A stretch of DNA of 7,880 nucleotides from Candidatus Bathyarchaeota archaeon (GTDB lineage Archaea > Thermoproteota > Bathyarchaeia > 40CM-2-53-6), in assembly GCA_005883695.1 (NCBI GenBank), contig VBBV01000081.1, positions 1 through 7,880 on the forward strand, written 5' to 3'. The notes under the pieces were generated by a model. That model had not been told where the DNA came from. It searched no databases and saw nothing but the letters and a program-made list of their open reading frames with translations. The position numbers and the translations under genes are program-made. Within the stretch, counting starts at the first letter, position 1. The number at the start of each line of letters is the position of its first letter. Positions 1 through 5,678 of the stretch are shown here, piece after piece.

Positions 1-1
1 A

Positions 2-550
2 GGTAATTGGGGCGATGCTAACGCTAACTTGTTGGATTTGTCTCAGGCGGCCTCTGATCCGTCGAGTAGCTGTGTCATGGTTAATGATCCTACATGCTCT
101 GGGATGATTCATGTTGAGTTTGACGGAGATTGGATGGCGGCTGGTGAATGCGGTGTAACTGTTCCGTCTTGTGATAACAGTACATGGAATTACCAGACCA
201 CTGTAACGACATCATCTCTGATAGACGTTCAAGGTTTTGTGTATTGGGATCCAAGTCACTGGAACGAACAAGGTCATAATTTCAACGGATGGGAACTTCA
301 TCCATTAAGCGCCTGGAAGGTTGACACTTCGCTTCCGCCCCCTCCAGGACAGCCTCCCTCCCAACCCAACGGCCAGACGGGTGGAATATGCATCTTGTGC
401 GCTATCACACAGCTAGTCTCCGCACCTTCACTTCTCGGCATAGGTCTCTTTGTCGGGATGGCATTGAGTGTCAGCGTCTTTCTTGCAAGATACCACGGAC
501 AAAACCGACGGTTGACCGCAATGACTGAAGGGACGGATGGGCAAATATGA
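2..550 (+). CDS. C-terminal part of a secreted, membrane-anchored protein (5' end outside window)
   Basis: The reading frame is open to the left edge, so this is the 3' part of a longer gene; the TTG at 29 is only an internal leucine codon. The visible part has an extracellular-looking domain rich in Trp, Ser, Thr and Asn, with a few Cys. It contains the segment GWELHPLSAWK after a run of His/Asn residues, resembling the W-x-E-[IL]-H-P motif seen in various secreted proteins of unknown function. A Pro-rich linker (PPPPGQPPSQPNGQ) follows, then one hydrophobic membrane segment (LLGIGLFVGMALSVSVFLA) and a basic tail (RYHGQNRR). This order suggests a C-terminally anchored protein with its bulk outside the cell. 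It converges with the next gene and no operon partner is visible. I do not recognise a specific family, and the function is unknown. Confidence 0.75.
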   Translation, partial: GNWGDANANLLDLSQAASDPSSSCVMVNDPTCSGMIHVEFDGDWMAAGECGVTVPSCDNSTWNYQTTVTTSSLIDVQGFVYWDPSHWNEQGHNFNGWELHPLSAWKVDTSLPPPPGQPPSQPNGQTGGICILCAITQLVSAPSLLGIGLFVGMALSVSVFLARYHGQNRRLTAMTEGTDGQI

Positions 551-561
551 TTGAGGGTACA

Positions 562-639
562 TGTTGCGCCAAGAATGGTTGACCATCTGCCTCACTACAT
601 TACTCGTCATTACGACTAACGGCACACTTTTGCGCAACA
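562..639. repeat. 8-bp inverted repeat between convergent genes
   Basis: TGTTGCGC at 562-569 and GCGCAACA at 632-639 are perfect inverted copies 62 bases apart, in the gap between two convergent genes. A short T-run lies just before the right arm. It could belong to transcription termination of the upstream gene, but the loop is long and chance is possible. Confidence 0.2.
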
Positions 640-731
640 CACTAAAAGAACAGTAGGTTCGACAAAACTTCGACCTCAGCAAGCAGCCTCTACTGGCGAC
701 TGCGGCGGACCTGATCTTTCTTGATTCTTGT

Positions 732-1697
732 TCAGGCCATTTTCTGTGCCTGAGCAGTCTGGTCGTACCAGCGCAGAACCCGTAGGGCGCGAAGAGTGTT
801 CCACCGGCTGGGCCGACCATCGCCGTCCTCAAGCGCAAAGTAGACCTTGCCCGGATGAGTGTTCTCTAGTAGCCACGTACCATCAGACTGCCGCTTGGAA
901 CGGAGCAAATTGACTGCTTCATCCATCCGCGGGTCCGGCGCATCTCCGACCGAGCGGAAGTATTCGAGCCCGCGCAACACGTCGTAGTTCCAACGGGTTG
1001 GAAACGAGAATTGCAGCCAGGCTGAGTTGACGACCTCGCCGGTGCTCTTTCGTCTGAACAGTTTTCGTTCGAGGAGGTACTCCTCGCCCCGGTGCCGAGC
1101 CGCGATGGATTCCCTGGAGCCACCGGTCGCCCGCTCGTAGGCCAATAGTCCTTCCAGGACGTTGATCGTGGTAGCGAACGACGAACGGACGGAACCGTTC
1201 TCCACCTCGCAGTTCCACCCGCCGTCCTTGAGCTGCTCGACAAGCAGGCGGGCGACTATGGCATCCACGTTTTGGTCGAAGTAAGCGCCCAATGCGACGA
1301 CCCTGCCATTGATGCATGGCTCGACTTCGCCGCTGAAAAACGGCTGCCCCGCATGCTCCCAACGGCAGCCGTCTCTGACCATCGCAACGGCTCGGCGTAC
1401 GCGGTCAGAGTGCGGGTCAATTCCGAAATCATGCAGTAGTTGGAGTGTTGGCAGTGTGGAGATCCATGGTTGTCCCTGGTTCTTGACGGACTGGTAGATG
1501 CTCTTTGATGGGAAGCAGGCGCCTCCCGCCCATTGGCCGTCTTCGACCTGCAGGTCTAGCAGTCTGGCACCCCATCCTTCCCTGGCGATTCTTCCGCGTT
1601 CGGCTGCGACTAGTTCGGGAGATGCATCCGTCAGGTCGCGCATGACCTGCCAGCGTATTGCAGGGTCCGAGTCCAATAACCACTCGATAGCGGTCAT
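732..1697 (-). CDS. Squalene-cyclase/prenyltransferase-like alpha/alpha-toroid protein
   Basis: This 321-residue protein has the repeat pattern of the terpenoid cyclase/protein prenyltransferase alpha/alpha barrel. QW-like repeats are seen at residues 50-56 (QVEDGQW), 155-161 (QLKDGGW) and 270-275 (QSDGTW). It opens with WLLDSDPAIRWQVMRDL, which I recall from small bacterial proteins annotated as squalene-cyclase-like. The DxDD acid motif of true squalene-hopene cyclases is not visible and the length is about half, so hopanoid or sterol synthesis should not be assumed; the function is unknown. The ATG at 1697 is preferred because homologues begin close to the WLL motif; a GTG at 1715 would add six residues. 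By eye the gene is more GC-rich than its neighbours, which together with the bacterial type of protein suggests lateral transfer. It stands alone, convergent with the upstream gene. Confidence 0.8.
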   Translation of the reverse strand: MTAIEWLLDSDPAIRWQVMRDLTDASPELVAAERGRIAREGWGARLLDLQVEDGQWAGGACFPSKSIYQSVKNQGQPWISTLPTLQLLHDFGIDPHSDRVRRAVAMVRDGCRWEHAGQPFFSGEVEPCINGRVVALGAYFDQNVDAIVARLLVEQLKDGGWNCEVENGSVRSSFATTINVLEGLLAYERATGGSRESIAARHRGEEYLLERKLFRRKSTGEVVNSAWLQFSFPTRWNYDVLRGLEYFRSVGDAPDPRMDEAVNLLRSKRQSDGTWLLENTHPGKVYFALEDGDGRPSRWNTLRALRVLRWYDQTAQAQKMA

Positions 1698-2022
1698 GCT
1701 TTTTGCAGAACTCACGCCTGACGCCCTACCGCTCGACTGAATAACTGACTAATGACAATTGCTTTGGTCGCTGCGTGCGACGCTCTCATTCCAGCTCTTG
1801 ATGTGAGGAAACGACGCAACGAAATGCGAAGCAACGAAACTGCCGACCTCTCAATCGACGACTTCAAAAACTGTCAGCTATTCTTTACTCTGTGCTTATT
1901 CTTCCGTCAGGCACCTTGCTATGTCTGAGTAGACCTTTGAGACGACCTGGTCCGAAGTCTTCAGAAGCTTCTTGACGCCTCTGTCCCGTATCTTGTAGCG
2001 TACGTATTCGCACTCACGATCA
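1698..2022. other. Gene-poor spacer left of the tRNA-derived repeat
   Basis: No confident gene is seen in the first 200 bases. GCAACGAAA occurs twice (1816-1824 and 1831-1839), 15 bases apart. A 58-codon plus-strand ORF (ATG at 1752, stop at 1926-1928) has no ribosome binding site and no recognisable motif. The right third holds a protein-like reading frame on the minus strand, listed separately. Confidence 0.5.
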
Positions 2023-2054
2023 ATGGTAGCCCCCGGGGGAGATTCGAGGCCCAC
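1896..2054 (-). pseudogene. Possible gene remnant running out of the tRNA-derived repeat
   Basis: A 52-codon frame starts at a GTG directly after an in-frame TAG (2055-2057) and ends at TAA (1896-1898). Its first ten or so codons are the tRNA-3'-end copy itself, so that part is not ancestral coding sequence. The remaining 41 residues (from DRECEYVRYK, through KKLLKTSDQV, to ARCLTEE) are charged, probably helical and protein-like. This looks like the C-terminus of a gene cut off where the element or tRNA copy joins the chromosome, or a short orphan ORF. It resembles no family I can name and has no catalytic signature. An integrase tail was considered, but the usual H-x-x-[ST]-x-x-T-T-x-x-Y pattern is absent. 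Confidence 0.25.
2023..2047 (-). repeat. tRNA-Gln 3'-end fragment (distal att-like core)
   Basis: On the minus strand this reads TCGAATCTCCCCCGGG, then two extra G, then CTACCAT. It matches the last part of the T-loop, the 3' T-stem, the acceptor strand, discriminator A and CCA of the intact tRNA-Gln. No 5' tRNA half is found upstream, so it is a fragment and not a gene. The two-base insertion in the C/G run fits drift in a copy free of tRNA selection. Confidence 0.65.
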
Positions 2055-2077
2055 CTAGCATATACCTCGGTGAGCTG
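2049..2077 (+). repeat. Left inverted arm of the tRNA-Gln element
   Basis: The blocks GCCCAC, ATATACCT and (after CGGT) GAGCTG occur here in order. The same blocks occur in the same order on the opposite strand at 2929-2953. Each arm begins one to two bases inside its tRNA-derived repeat. Such symmetrical arms could be recombinase arm-binding sites. Confidence 0.5.
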
Positions 2078-2090
2078 AAACTATTGTTCA

Positions 2091-2130
2091 GGCGAGGCTT
2101 TATCGCCCCAAGCTTGGACGTTTTCTCCAA
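2091..2130 (-). terminator. Two tandem small hairpins behind the collagen-like gene
   Basis: GGCGA/TCGCC (2091-2095 with 2103-2107) and TTGGA/TCCAA (2114-2118 with 2126-2130) each form a 5-bp stem with a 7-base loop. They lie directly downstream of the collagen-like gene stop on the minus strand. The stems are short and no long U-run follows, so a role in termination is only suggested. Confidence 0.3.
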
Positions 2131-2135
2131 CAGCT

Positions 2136-2705
2136 TTATGGAAGTTGAGGGGAAGTTGTGAATATGAGGACCAAGTTCCCTGAACAAGTAACTCCTGCGT
2201 CCCCCGTGAAGTTGTCTCCGTTGAAGTAGAATGTGTTGGAACCTGCTGCAGCGTTGAACCAAAAGCTGGCAGCGAAAGAGTCCTGAGGATTTCCAGAGGG
2301 TTCGCCCCCGACGTGAGCGATCGTCGCAGACTCAGCATAAGCGCCAGCAGATGATGTGTCAATCCACCAGCCAAGCTGAATCCTCGTCTGAGTTGCTCCT
2401 TGAACAGTGATACACGATCCTGTCGCTGACAACAGAACATATCCGCTCTGTGGGGCCGTGAAAGTTATGGTAGCAAGGTTGGTTACCGTCCCTGCAGGAC
2501 CGGGTAAGGAGGTCGGGTTAAAGGGGGCTGCTTTCCAAGACATGATGCCGGGGGCTCCTTGAGATCCTGCTGGTCCGGTTGCCCCTGTCGGTCCAGAGGG
2601 GCCAGTGGGTCCGGGACGCGCGATATAGACACCTATAGCGGCAATTGAGACGAGGAGAGAAATCACGCTAAGGATGTTGAACATTCTGTTGGAGGATTGA
2701 GACAT
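2136..2705 (-). CDS. Membrane-anchored collagen-like surface protein
   Basis: The 189-residue protein has three clear parts. A hydrophobic segment (about residues 9-29) acts as N-terminal anchor or signal. A short collagen-like stretch of Gly-x-y triplets follows (about residues 32-53, GPTGPSGPTGATGPAG and on). The last part (about 57-189) is rich in aromatic, Thr, Ser and Gly residues, with ITFTAPQSGYVLLSATGSC-like strands, fitting a beta-sandwich head of the C1q/TNF type; that fold is inferred. Collagen triplets usually trimerise, so a trimeric stalk with a globular head outside the cell is likely. The ATG at 2705 has GGGAG eight bases upstream; a GTG at 2762 and an ATG at 2747 would add residues before the anchor and are less likely. 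It is the only gene between the tRNA-derived repeats. The ligand or role is unknown. Confidence 0.7.
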   Translation of the reverse strand: MSQSSNRMFNILSVISLLVSIAAIGVYIARPGPTGPSGPTGATGPAGSQGAPGIMSWKAAPFNPTSLPGPAGTVTNLATITFTAPQSGYVLLSATGSCITVQGATQTRIQLGWWIDTSSAGAYAESATIAHVGGEPSGNPQDSFAASFWFNAAAGSNTFYFNGDNFTGDAGVTCSGNLVLIFTTSPQLP

Positions 2706-2765
2706 CAGCGTTACTCCCATCAATACAAGATAAAGAATATGCTCCATACCCGAATGAGCCACCGA

Positions 2766-2776
2766 CGGATATTTTC
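2766..2776 (-). promoter_or_regulatory. Possible TATA box of the collagen-like gene
   Basis: The minus strand reads GGAAAATATCC here, about 65 bases before the ATG at 2705. Transcription would then begin near 2745, leaving a leader of about 40 bases that contains the GGGAG site. This agrees with the ATG start but rests on one AT-rich match. Confidence 0.3.
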
Positions 2777-2900
2777 CGCGAAGGACTACTTCGGTGCTTC
2801 ACTTGGGAATCGGACCGTTCTCCAATGAGGATGAGATGAAGGCCCACGACTAAAACTCTGCAGTAATCATCTGCGACCTGTGTACTAGCTGACGTCGACA

Positions 2901-2913
2901 CTCTGTGACAGAG
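2901..2913. promoter_or_regulatory. 13-bp perfect palindrome inside the right arm
   Basis: CTCTGTGACAGAG is symmetrical around its central G. It is bracketed by CTAGC (2885-2889) and GCTAG (2914-2918), a further inverted pair. It lies 16 bases inside the right arm and upstream of the collagen-like gene. It could be an operator or a recombination accessory site; no binding protein is evident. Confidence 0.3.
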
Positions 2914-2928
2914 GCTAGCGTTTACGGC

Positions 2929-2953
2929 CAGCTCAGGTATATTCGAAGTGGGC
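2929..2953 (-). repeat. Right inverted arm of the tRNA-Gln element
   Basis: Read on the minus strand, GCCCAC, ATATACCT and GAGCTG follow each other directly after the tRNA 3' end. They mirror the left arm at 2049-2077. Twenty bases in three blocks are identical, the 5-base spacer after GCCCAC is the same length, and one 4-base gap is needed. Confidence 0.5.
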
Positions 2954-2955
2954 TT

Positions 2956-2978
2956 ATGGTAGCCCGGGGGAGATTCGA
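2956..2978 (-). repeat. Proximal att-like core inside tRNA-Gln
   Basis: This is the last 22 bases of the tRNA gene (T-loop end to encoded CCA) plus one flanking base. It is the part duplicated at 2023-2047. It marks the likely crossover region if the unit integrated here. Confidence 0.55.
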
Positions 2979-3073
2979 ACTCCCGTCGACGGGTTTCTTC
3001 CCTATAGTAACGGTCCAAAGCCCGTCACTGGCCGGGCATCTGTGCCCTTGCTTGTCCGCTACACCACCGGGCT
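2957..3073 (-). tRNA. tRNA-Gln (anticodon TTG) with two introns
   Basis: The mature parts fold as a normal tRNA. The acceptor is AGCCCGG/CCGGGCT with discriminator A and encoded CCA. The anticodon stem is ACGGG/CCCGT around CTTTGG-A, which gives anticodon TTG. The T-arm is GGGAG-TTCGAAT-CTCCC and the variable loop is CGAC. Two insertions must be removed. One of 20 bases (2995-3014) sits at the canonical position between 37 and 38. One of 21 bases (3028-3048) sits in the 3' side of the D-stem, near 24/25, and contains a GGGC/GCCC hairpin. Removing it restores GCATG before the anticodon stem, the form expected for archaeal tRNA-Gln. Splicing would be by the archaeal bulge-helix-bulge endonuclease; intron ends may shift by a base. 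The gene lies 74 bases downstream of DUF424. Confidence 0.88.
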
Positions 3074-3147
3074 ACAATCGACTCTCGCGATCGATTAATC
3101 CAATAAGCCTTCCCCGATTTCCAAACCGGTGGACTAGAGGATAGAAT

Positions 3148-3447
3148 CTAGAGCTTCATAACCTGGACGTGCGGGACCCCCGCGATCGAAATTACCGCAT
3201 GCGGATGGACCAGACCCCTATCGATCGCGGCTCGGACAACTTTTTCGCCAACAAGATTGAGAATGTCAGCATTATCCAACAACACCATCGCCTCCAAAAG
3301 GTCCAATGTCGAGTTTCCGTAGAAGTTGGTCTGCAAAGAGAGTTTCAACTTGCCTTCGCGAAAGACTTTTCCGAGCAGTTCCTTGTCGCAACAAGCCACC
3401 ATCATGCCCTTCTCTGTCTTGTATGACCGGGCATAGACGAGGCCCAA
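3148..3447 (-). CDS. DUF424 family protein
   Basis: This 99-residue protein matches the archaeal DUF424 family in length and pattern. The segments GMMVACCDKELLGKVFREGKL, NFYGN, ADILNLVGEKVV and the terminal IAGVPHVQVMKL correspond to the conserved parts (ACDEELLG, FYGG, ANLVGE, GGVPHAQV). The biochemical function is unknown; association with translation initiation genes is an inference from the neighbour. The start is a TTG (3447) with AGAGG nine bases upstream; the next ATG pair would cut off the first conserved strand. It follows aIF2-beta in the same reading frame, separated by only the TAG stop and four codons, so the two are surely co-transcribed and may be translationally coupled. Confidence 0.88.
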   Translation of the reverse strand: MGLVYARSYKTEKGMMVACCDKELLGKVFREGKLKLSLQTNFYGNSTLDLLEAMVLLDNADILNLVGEKVVRAAIDRGLVHPHAVISIAGVPHVQVMKL

Positions 3448-3459
3448 GAAGTCAGCCCT

Positions 3460-3909
3460 CTACGTTGTGAGAATCGAGGACCGCGCGCCGCACGCCTCGC
3501 AGACGAGGAACGATAGACGGTCTCTTCGCTCGACCCTGGTATCCGGTCTATGACACACCGGGCAGATGACGAACCTGTTTGAGTAGGCTCCGATTAGCCT
3601 ATTGATGGTTTCTCTGGAAAACTTGCCCTGAAAGTAGCCCTTCCCGCCTTCGAACGAGCCTGCCGTTGCCATCTCCTTAGCCAAGTATTTCAGAATCTGA
3701 AGGGGGTCTCTGTCCAAACGGTCAGCGACATCGGCAAAGTTGTGAACTATTGTACGGGCCCCAATCACCGATACGGATGCGATGGGAAGCTCGAAACGCT
3801 CCCCCGTCGAGCCAGGCTTTGTAATGCCCGCCAGTGCTCTATCAAGCAACTGATCATAGTTATCCGATGCAGTGACCCTACTAACAATGCCCCCTTTCCG
3901 GTATTTCAA
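3460..3909 (-). CDS. Translation initiation factor aIF2 subunit beta
   Basis: aIF2-beta is part of the heterotrimer that brings Met-tRNAi to the small ribosomal subunit as a GTP complex. The family pattern is clear: NYDQLLDRAL near the N-terminus, IGARTIVHNFADVADRLDRD in the middle, LKYLAKEMATAGS, then the C-terminal zinc ribbon. In the ribbon, C116-P-V-C119 and C137-E-A-C140 surround RPDTRVERRDR. Length (149 residues) is normal. No ATG is available. The TTG at 3909 gives a family-like short N-terminus; a GTG at 3945 would add 12 residues and leave only 38 bases to the divergent metG gene. Start choice is uncertain, identity is not. It heads a two-gene unit with DUF424. Confidence 0.93.
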   Translation of the reverse strand: MKYRKGGIVSRVTASDNYDQLLDRALAGITKPGSTGERFELPIASVSVIGARTIVHNFADVADRLDRDPLQILKYLAKEMATAGSFEGGKGYFQGKFSRETINRLIGAYSNRFVICPVCHRPDTRVERRDRLSFLVCEACGARSSILTT

Positions 3910-3983
3910 CCGTTTCCAAGACCCGATTCCGCAAACCCTTATCACAACCCAGAAGGCAAAACGCGAATTCCATTCTAGGAAAG

Positions 3984-5678
3984 GTGGAAAAACTGGGAAG
4001 ATGGGTTGTCTGCGCGGGTTGGCCGTACGTCAACGACCGCCCGCACCTCGGAACCTTCACCCAGCTATTATCCGCTGACGTTTACGCACGCTACCTCAGA
4101 CTAAAGGGCGAAGACGTCGTAATGGTAAGCGGGAGCGACGAGCATGGCACCCCCATTGAAGTAGAAGCTATCAAACTCGGTATACCGCCTCGCCAACTCA
4201 CCAACAAATACCACAAACTCATCGTACAACTTCTCAAAACCTTCCAGATAGAATTCGACAACTATACTCGGACAGAAAGCCCAGTCCACAAAGAGTTCGT
4301 CCGAGACTTCTACCTCAAAGTCGAGAAGAACGGCTATGTGTACAGCCAGAAGATAACCCAGCTCTACTGTCTCAACGACAAGCGTTTCCTTCCTGACCGC
4401 TTCGTCGAAGGCGAATGTCCTTACTGTCACAACCCCAGCGCACGCGGGGACCAATGCGATAATTGCGGAAAGGTCCTCGACCCGACGGACCTCATCAACC
4501 CGCGCTGCGCCCTCGATCACGCGACCCCCATCAAGAAAGAGTCGGAACACTGGTTCTTCGACCTTCCCAAACTCTCCGAACCGCTCCGAAAGTACATTGA
4601 AACAAACCCTAATTTCCCCGAAAACGCGCGAAACTTTAGCCTTGGCTGGATCAGAGACGGGCTCAAACCCCGCTCGCTGACCCGCGACAACGCCTGGGGC
4701 ATACCAGCACCATTCAAAGGAGCAAACGGAAAAACCATCTACGTCTGGATGGAAGCAGTCCTCGGATACGTTTCCGCGACAAAGGAATGGGCTGAGAAAA
4801 AGAAGCAACCATCCTTATGGGAGAAGTACTGGTTTGACCCAGAAAGCCGCAATGTCCACTTTGTTGGAAAAGACAATATTGCATTTCACGTCGTAATATT
4901 CCCGGGGCTGCTACTAGCTACGAGGGAGAACTATGATCTGCCCTGGGAGGTCTCCTCCTCCGAGTACATACAGCTCGAGGGACAGAAATTCTCCAGGAGC
5001 AGAAAGGTCGGGGTCTGGATGGACGAGGCGGTTGAACTCGAAGGGCCAGAATATTGGCGTTACGCGTTGATCAGCCTTAGACCCGAACAGAAGGATACCA
5101 ACTTCACCTGGGAAGAGTTCGAGAGAAAGATCAACACAGAGCTGAACGATGTTGTGGGGAACTTCGTTCACCGAACTGTATCGTTCATTCAAACATATTA
5201 CAAGGGAAAAGTTCCAAAATACTCCGCGACCAAAGAGCAGCACGCGAAGATACTGGCATCGCTGAGCGATAGCCTCCCAAACGTGGATGAAAGGCTGGGA
5301 CACTTCAGGCTGAAGGAGGGGTTAGAACAGGTCGTGGAACTCGCAAGAGAAGGAAACCGGTACCTTAACGAGCACGAACCTTGGCGCCTCTACAAAACAG
5401 ATGTTGAAGCCGCTGGCGAGACCCTTGGCGTCTCCATTCAGATCGTGGCAAGCCTCGGCATACTGCTCCAGCCGTTCCTTCCATCAACCTCAAAGAAGAT
5501 CTCCCTGAGCTTGATGGGGAAAGTAAGGCTTCCATGGAAATCCGCTGGCCACACAATCGTCAAGCCTGGTGCGAGAATTCGCCCTCTCCAACCCTTGTTC
5601 CACAAGGTAAACGCGAAGAAACTTCGAGCCGGGCTAGAAAACATCAGAAGCAGGGCTCCTGTTGAAGCTGAAGCTTGA
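3984..5678 (+). CDS. metG: Methionyl-tRNA synthetase
   Basis: A class I synthetase that attaches methionine to initiator and elongator tRNA-Met using ATP, in the cytoplasm. Seen in order: the first strand WVVCAGWPYVNDRP leading into the HIGH-type motif H21-L-G-T24; the GSDEHGTP segment; a zinc knuckle with C145-x2-C148 and C158-x2-C161; and the KMSKS-type loop K335-F-S-R-S339. A helical anticodon domain begins near NTELNDVVGNFVHR. At 564 residues it has the synthetase core but no C-terminal EMAP-type tRNA-binding domain, as in many archaea. The start is GTG; no ATG precedes the Rossmann strand. It diverges from aIF2-beta with a very short shared upstream region, and its 3' end overlaps the PHP gene by 17 bases, so the two are co-transcribed. 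Confidence 0.96.
   Translation: MEKLGRWVVCAGWPYVNDRPHLGTFTQLLSADVYARYLRLKGEDVVMVSGSDEHGTPIEVEAIKLGIPPRQLTNKYHKLIVQLLKTFQIEFDNYTRTESPVHKEFVRDFYLKVEKNGYVYSQKITQLYCLNDKRFLPDRFVEGECPYCHNPSARGDQCDNCGKVLDPTDLINPRCALDHATPIKKESEHWFFDLPKLSEPLRKYIETNPNFPENARNFSLGWIRDGLKPRSLTRDNAWGIPAPFKGANGKTIYVWMEAVLGYVSATKEWAEKKKQPSLWEKYWFDPESRNVHFVGKDNIAFHVVIFPGLLLATRENYDLPWEVSSSEYIQLEGQKFSRSRKVGVWMDEAVELEGPEYWRYALISLRPEQKDTNFTWEEFERKINTELNDVVGNFVHRTVSFIQTYYKGKVPKYSATKEQHAKILASLSDSLPNVDERLGHFRLKEGLEQVVELAREGNRYLNEHEPWRLYKTDVEAAGETLGVSIQIVASLGILLQPFLPSTSKKISLSLMGKVRLPWKSAGHTIVKPGARIRPLQPLFHKVNAKKLRAGLENIRSRAPVEAEA

Larger units (their letters stand above)
2023..2978. mobile_element. Putative mini integrated element at the 3' end of tRNA-Gln, with a collagen-like gene
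   Basis: An intact tRNA-Gln gene lies at the right end. At the left end is a 25-base copy of its last 23 bases in the same orientation, differing by a two-base insertion. This is the usual footprint of tyrosine-recombinase integration into a tRNA 3' end: intact tRNA, insert, 3' fragment. Just inside the direct repeats is a matching pair of inverted arms (2049-2077 and 2929-2953). Joining the two ends would give arm, tRNA-like core, inverted arm, as in an attP site. The unit is about 0.93 kb and holds one gene. No integrase or replication gene is present, so it would be non-autonomous or a deletion remnant. Repeats and positions are read from sequence; mobility is inferred. The alternative is local duplication of the tRNA 3' region. 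Confidence 0.5.

Noticed and set aside
1752..1928. 58-codon plus-strand ORF beginning MTIALVAACDALIPAL
   Set aside because: No ribosome binding site, no recognisable motif, and overlap with the better-looking minus-strand frame at 1896-2054; kept only as a note in the spacer entry.
2023..2047. A second full tRNA gene at the left repeat
   Set aside because: No matching 5' acceptor strand, D-arm or anticodon arm is found on the minus strand upstream, so only a 3' fragment is present.
1896..2054. C-terminus of an SSV-type integrase split by its own att site
   Set aside because: The frame does pass through the att-like core, but it lies outside the inferred element and lacks the conserved recombinase Tyr/His signature.
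2668..3018. 116-codon minus-strand ORF across the element's right end
   Set aside because: It overlaps the tRNA and the start of the collagen-like gene in another frame and has no family features.
2905..3144. Plus-strand ORF containing MVARGRFELPSTGFF
   Set aside because: This is the well-known false protein produced by translating the opposite strand of a tRNA gene; it overlaps the tRNA-Gln.
4101..4808. 235-codon minus-strand ORF opposite metG
   Set aside because: A shadow of the highly conserved synthetase frame, with no motif of its own.
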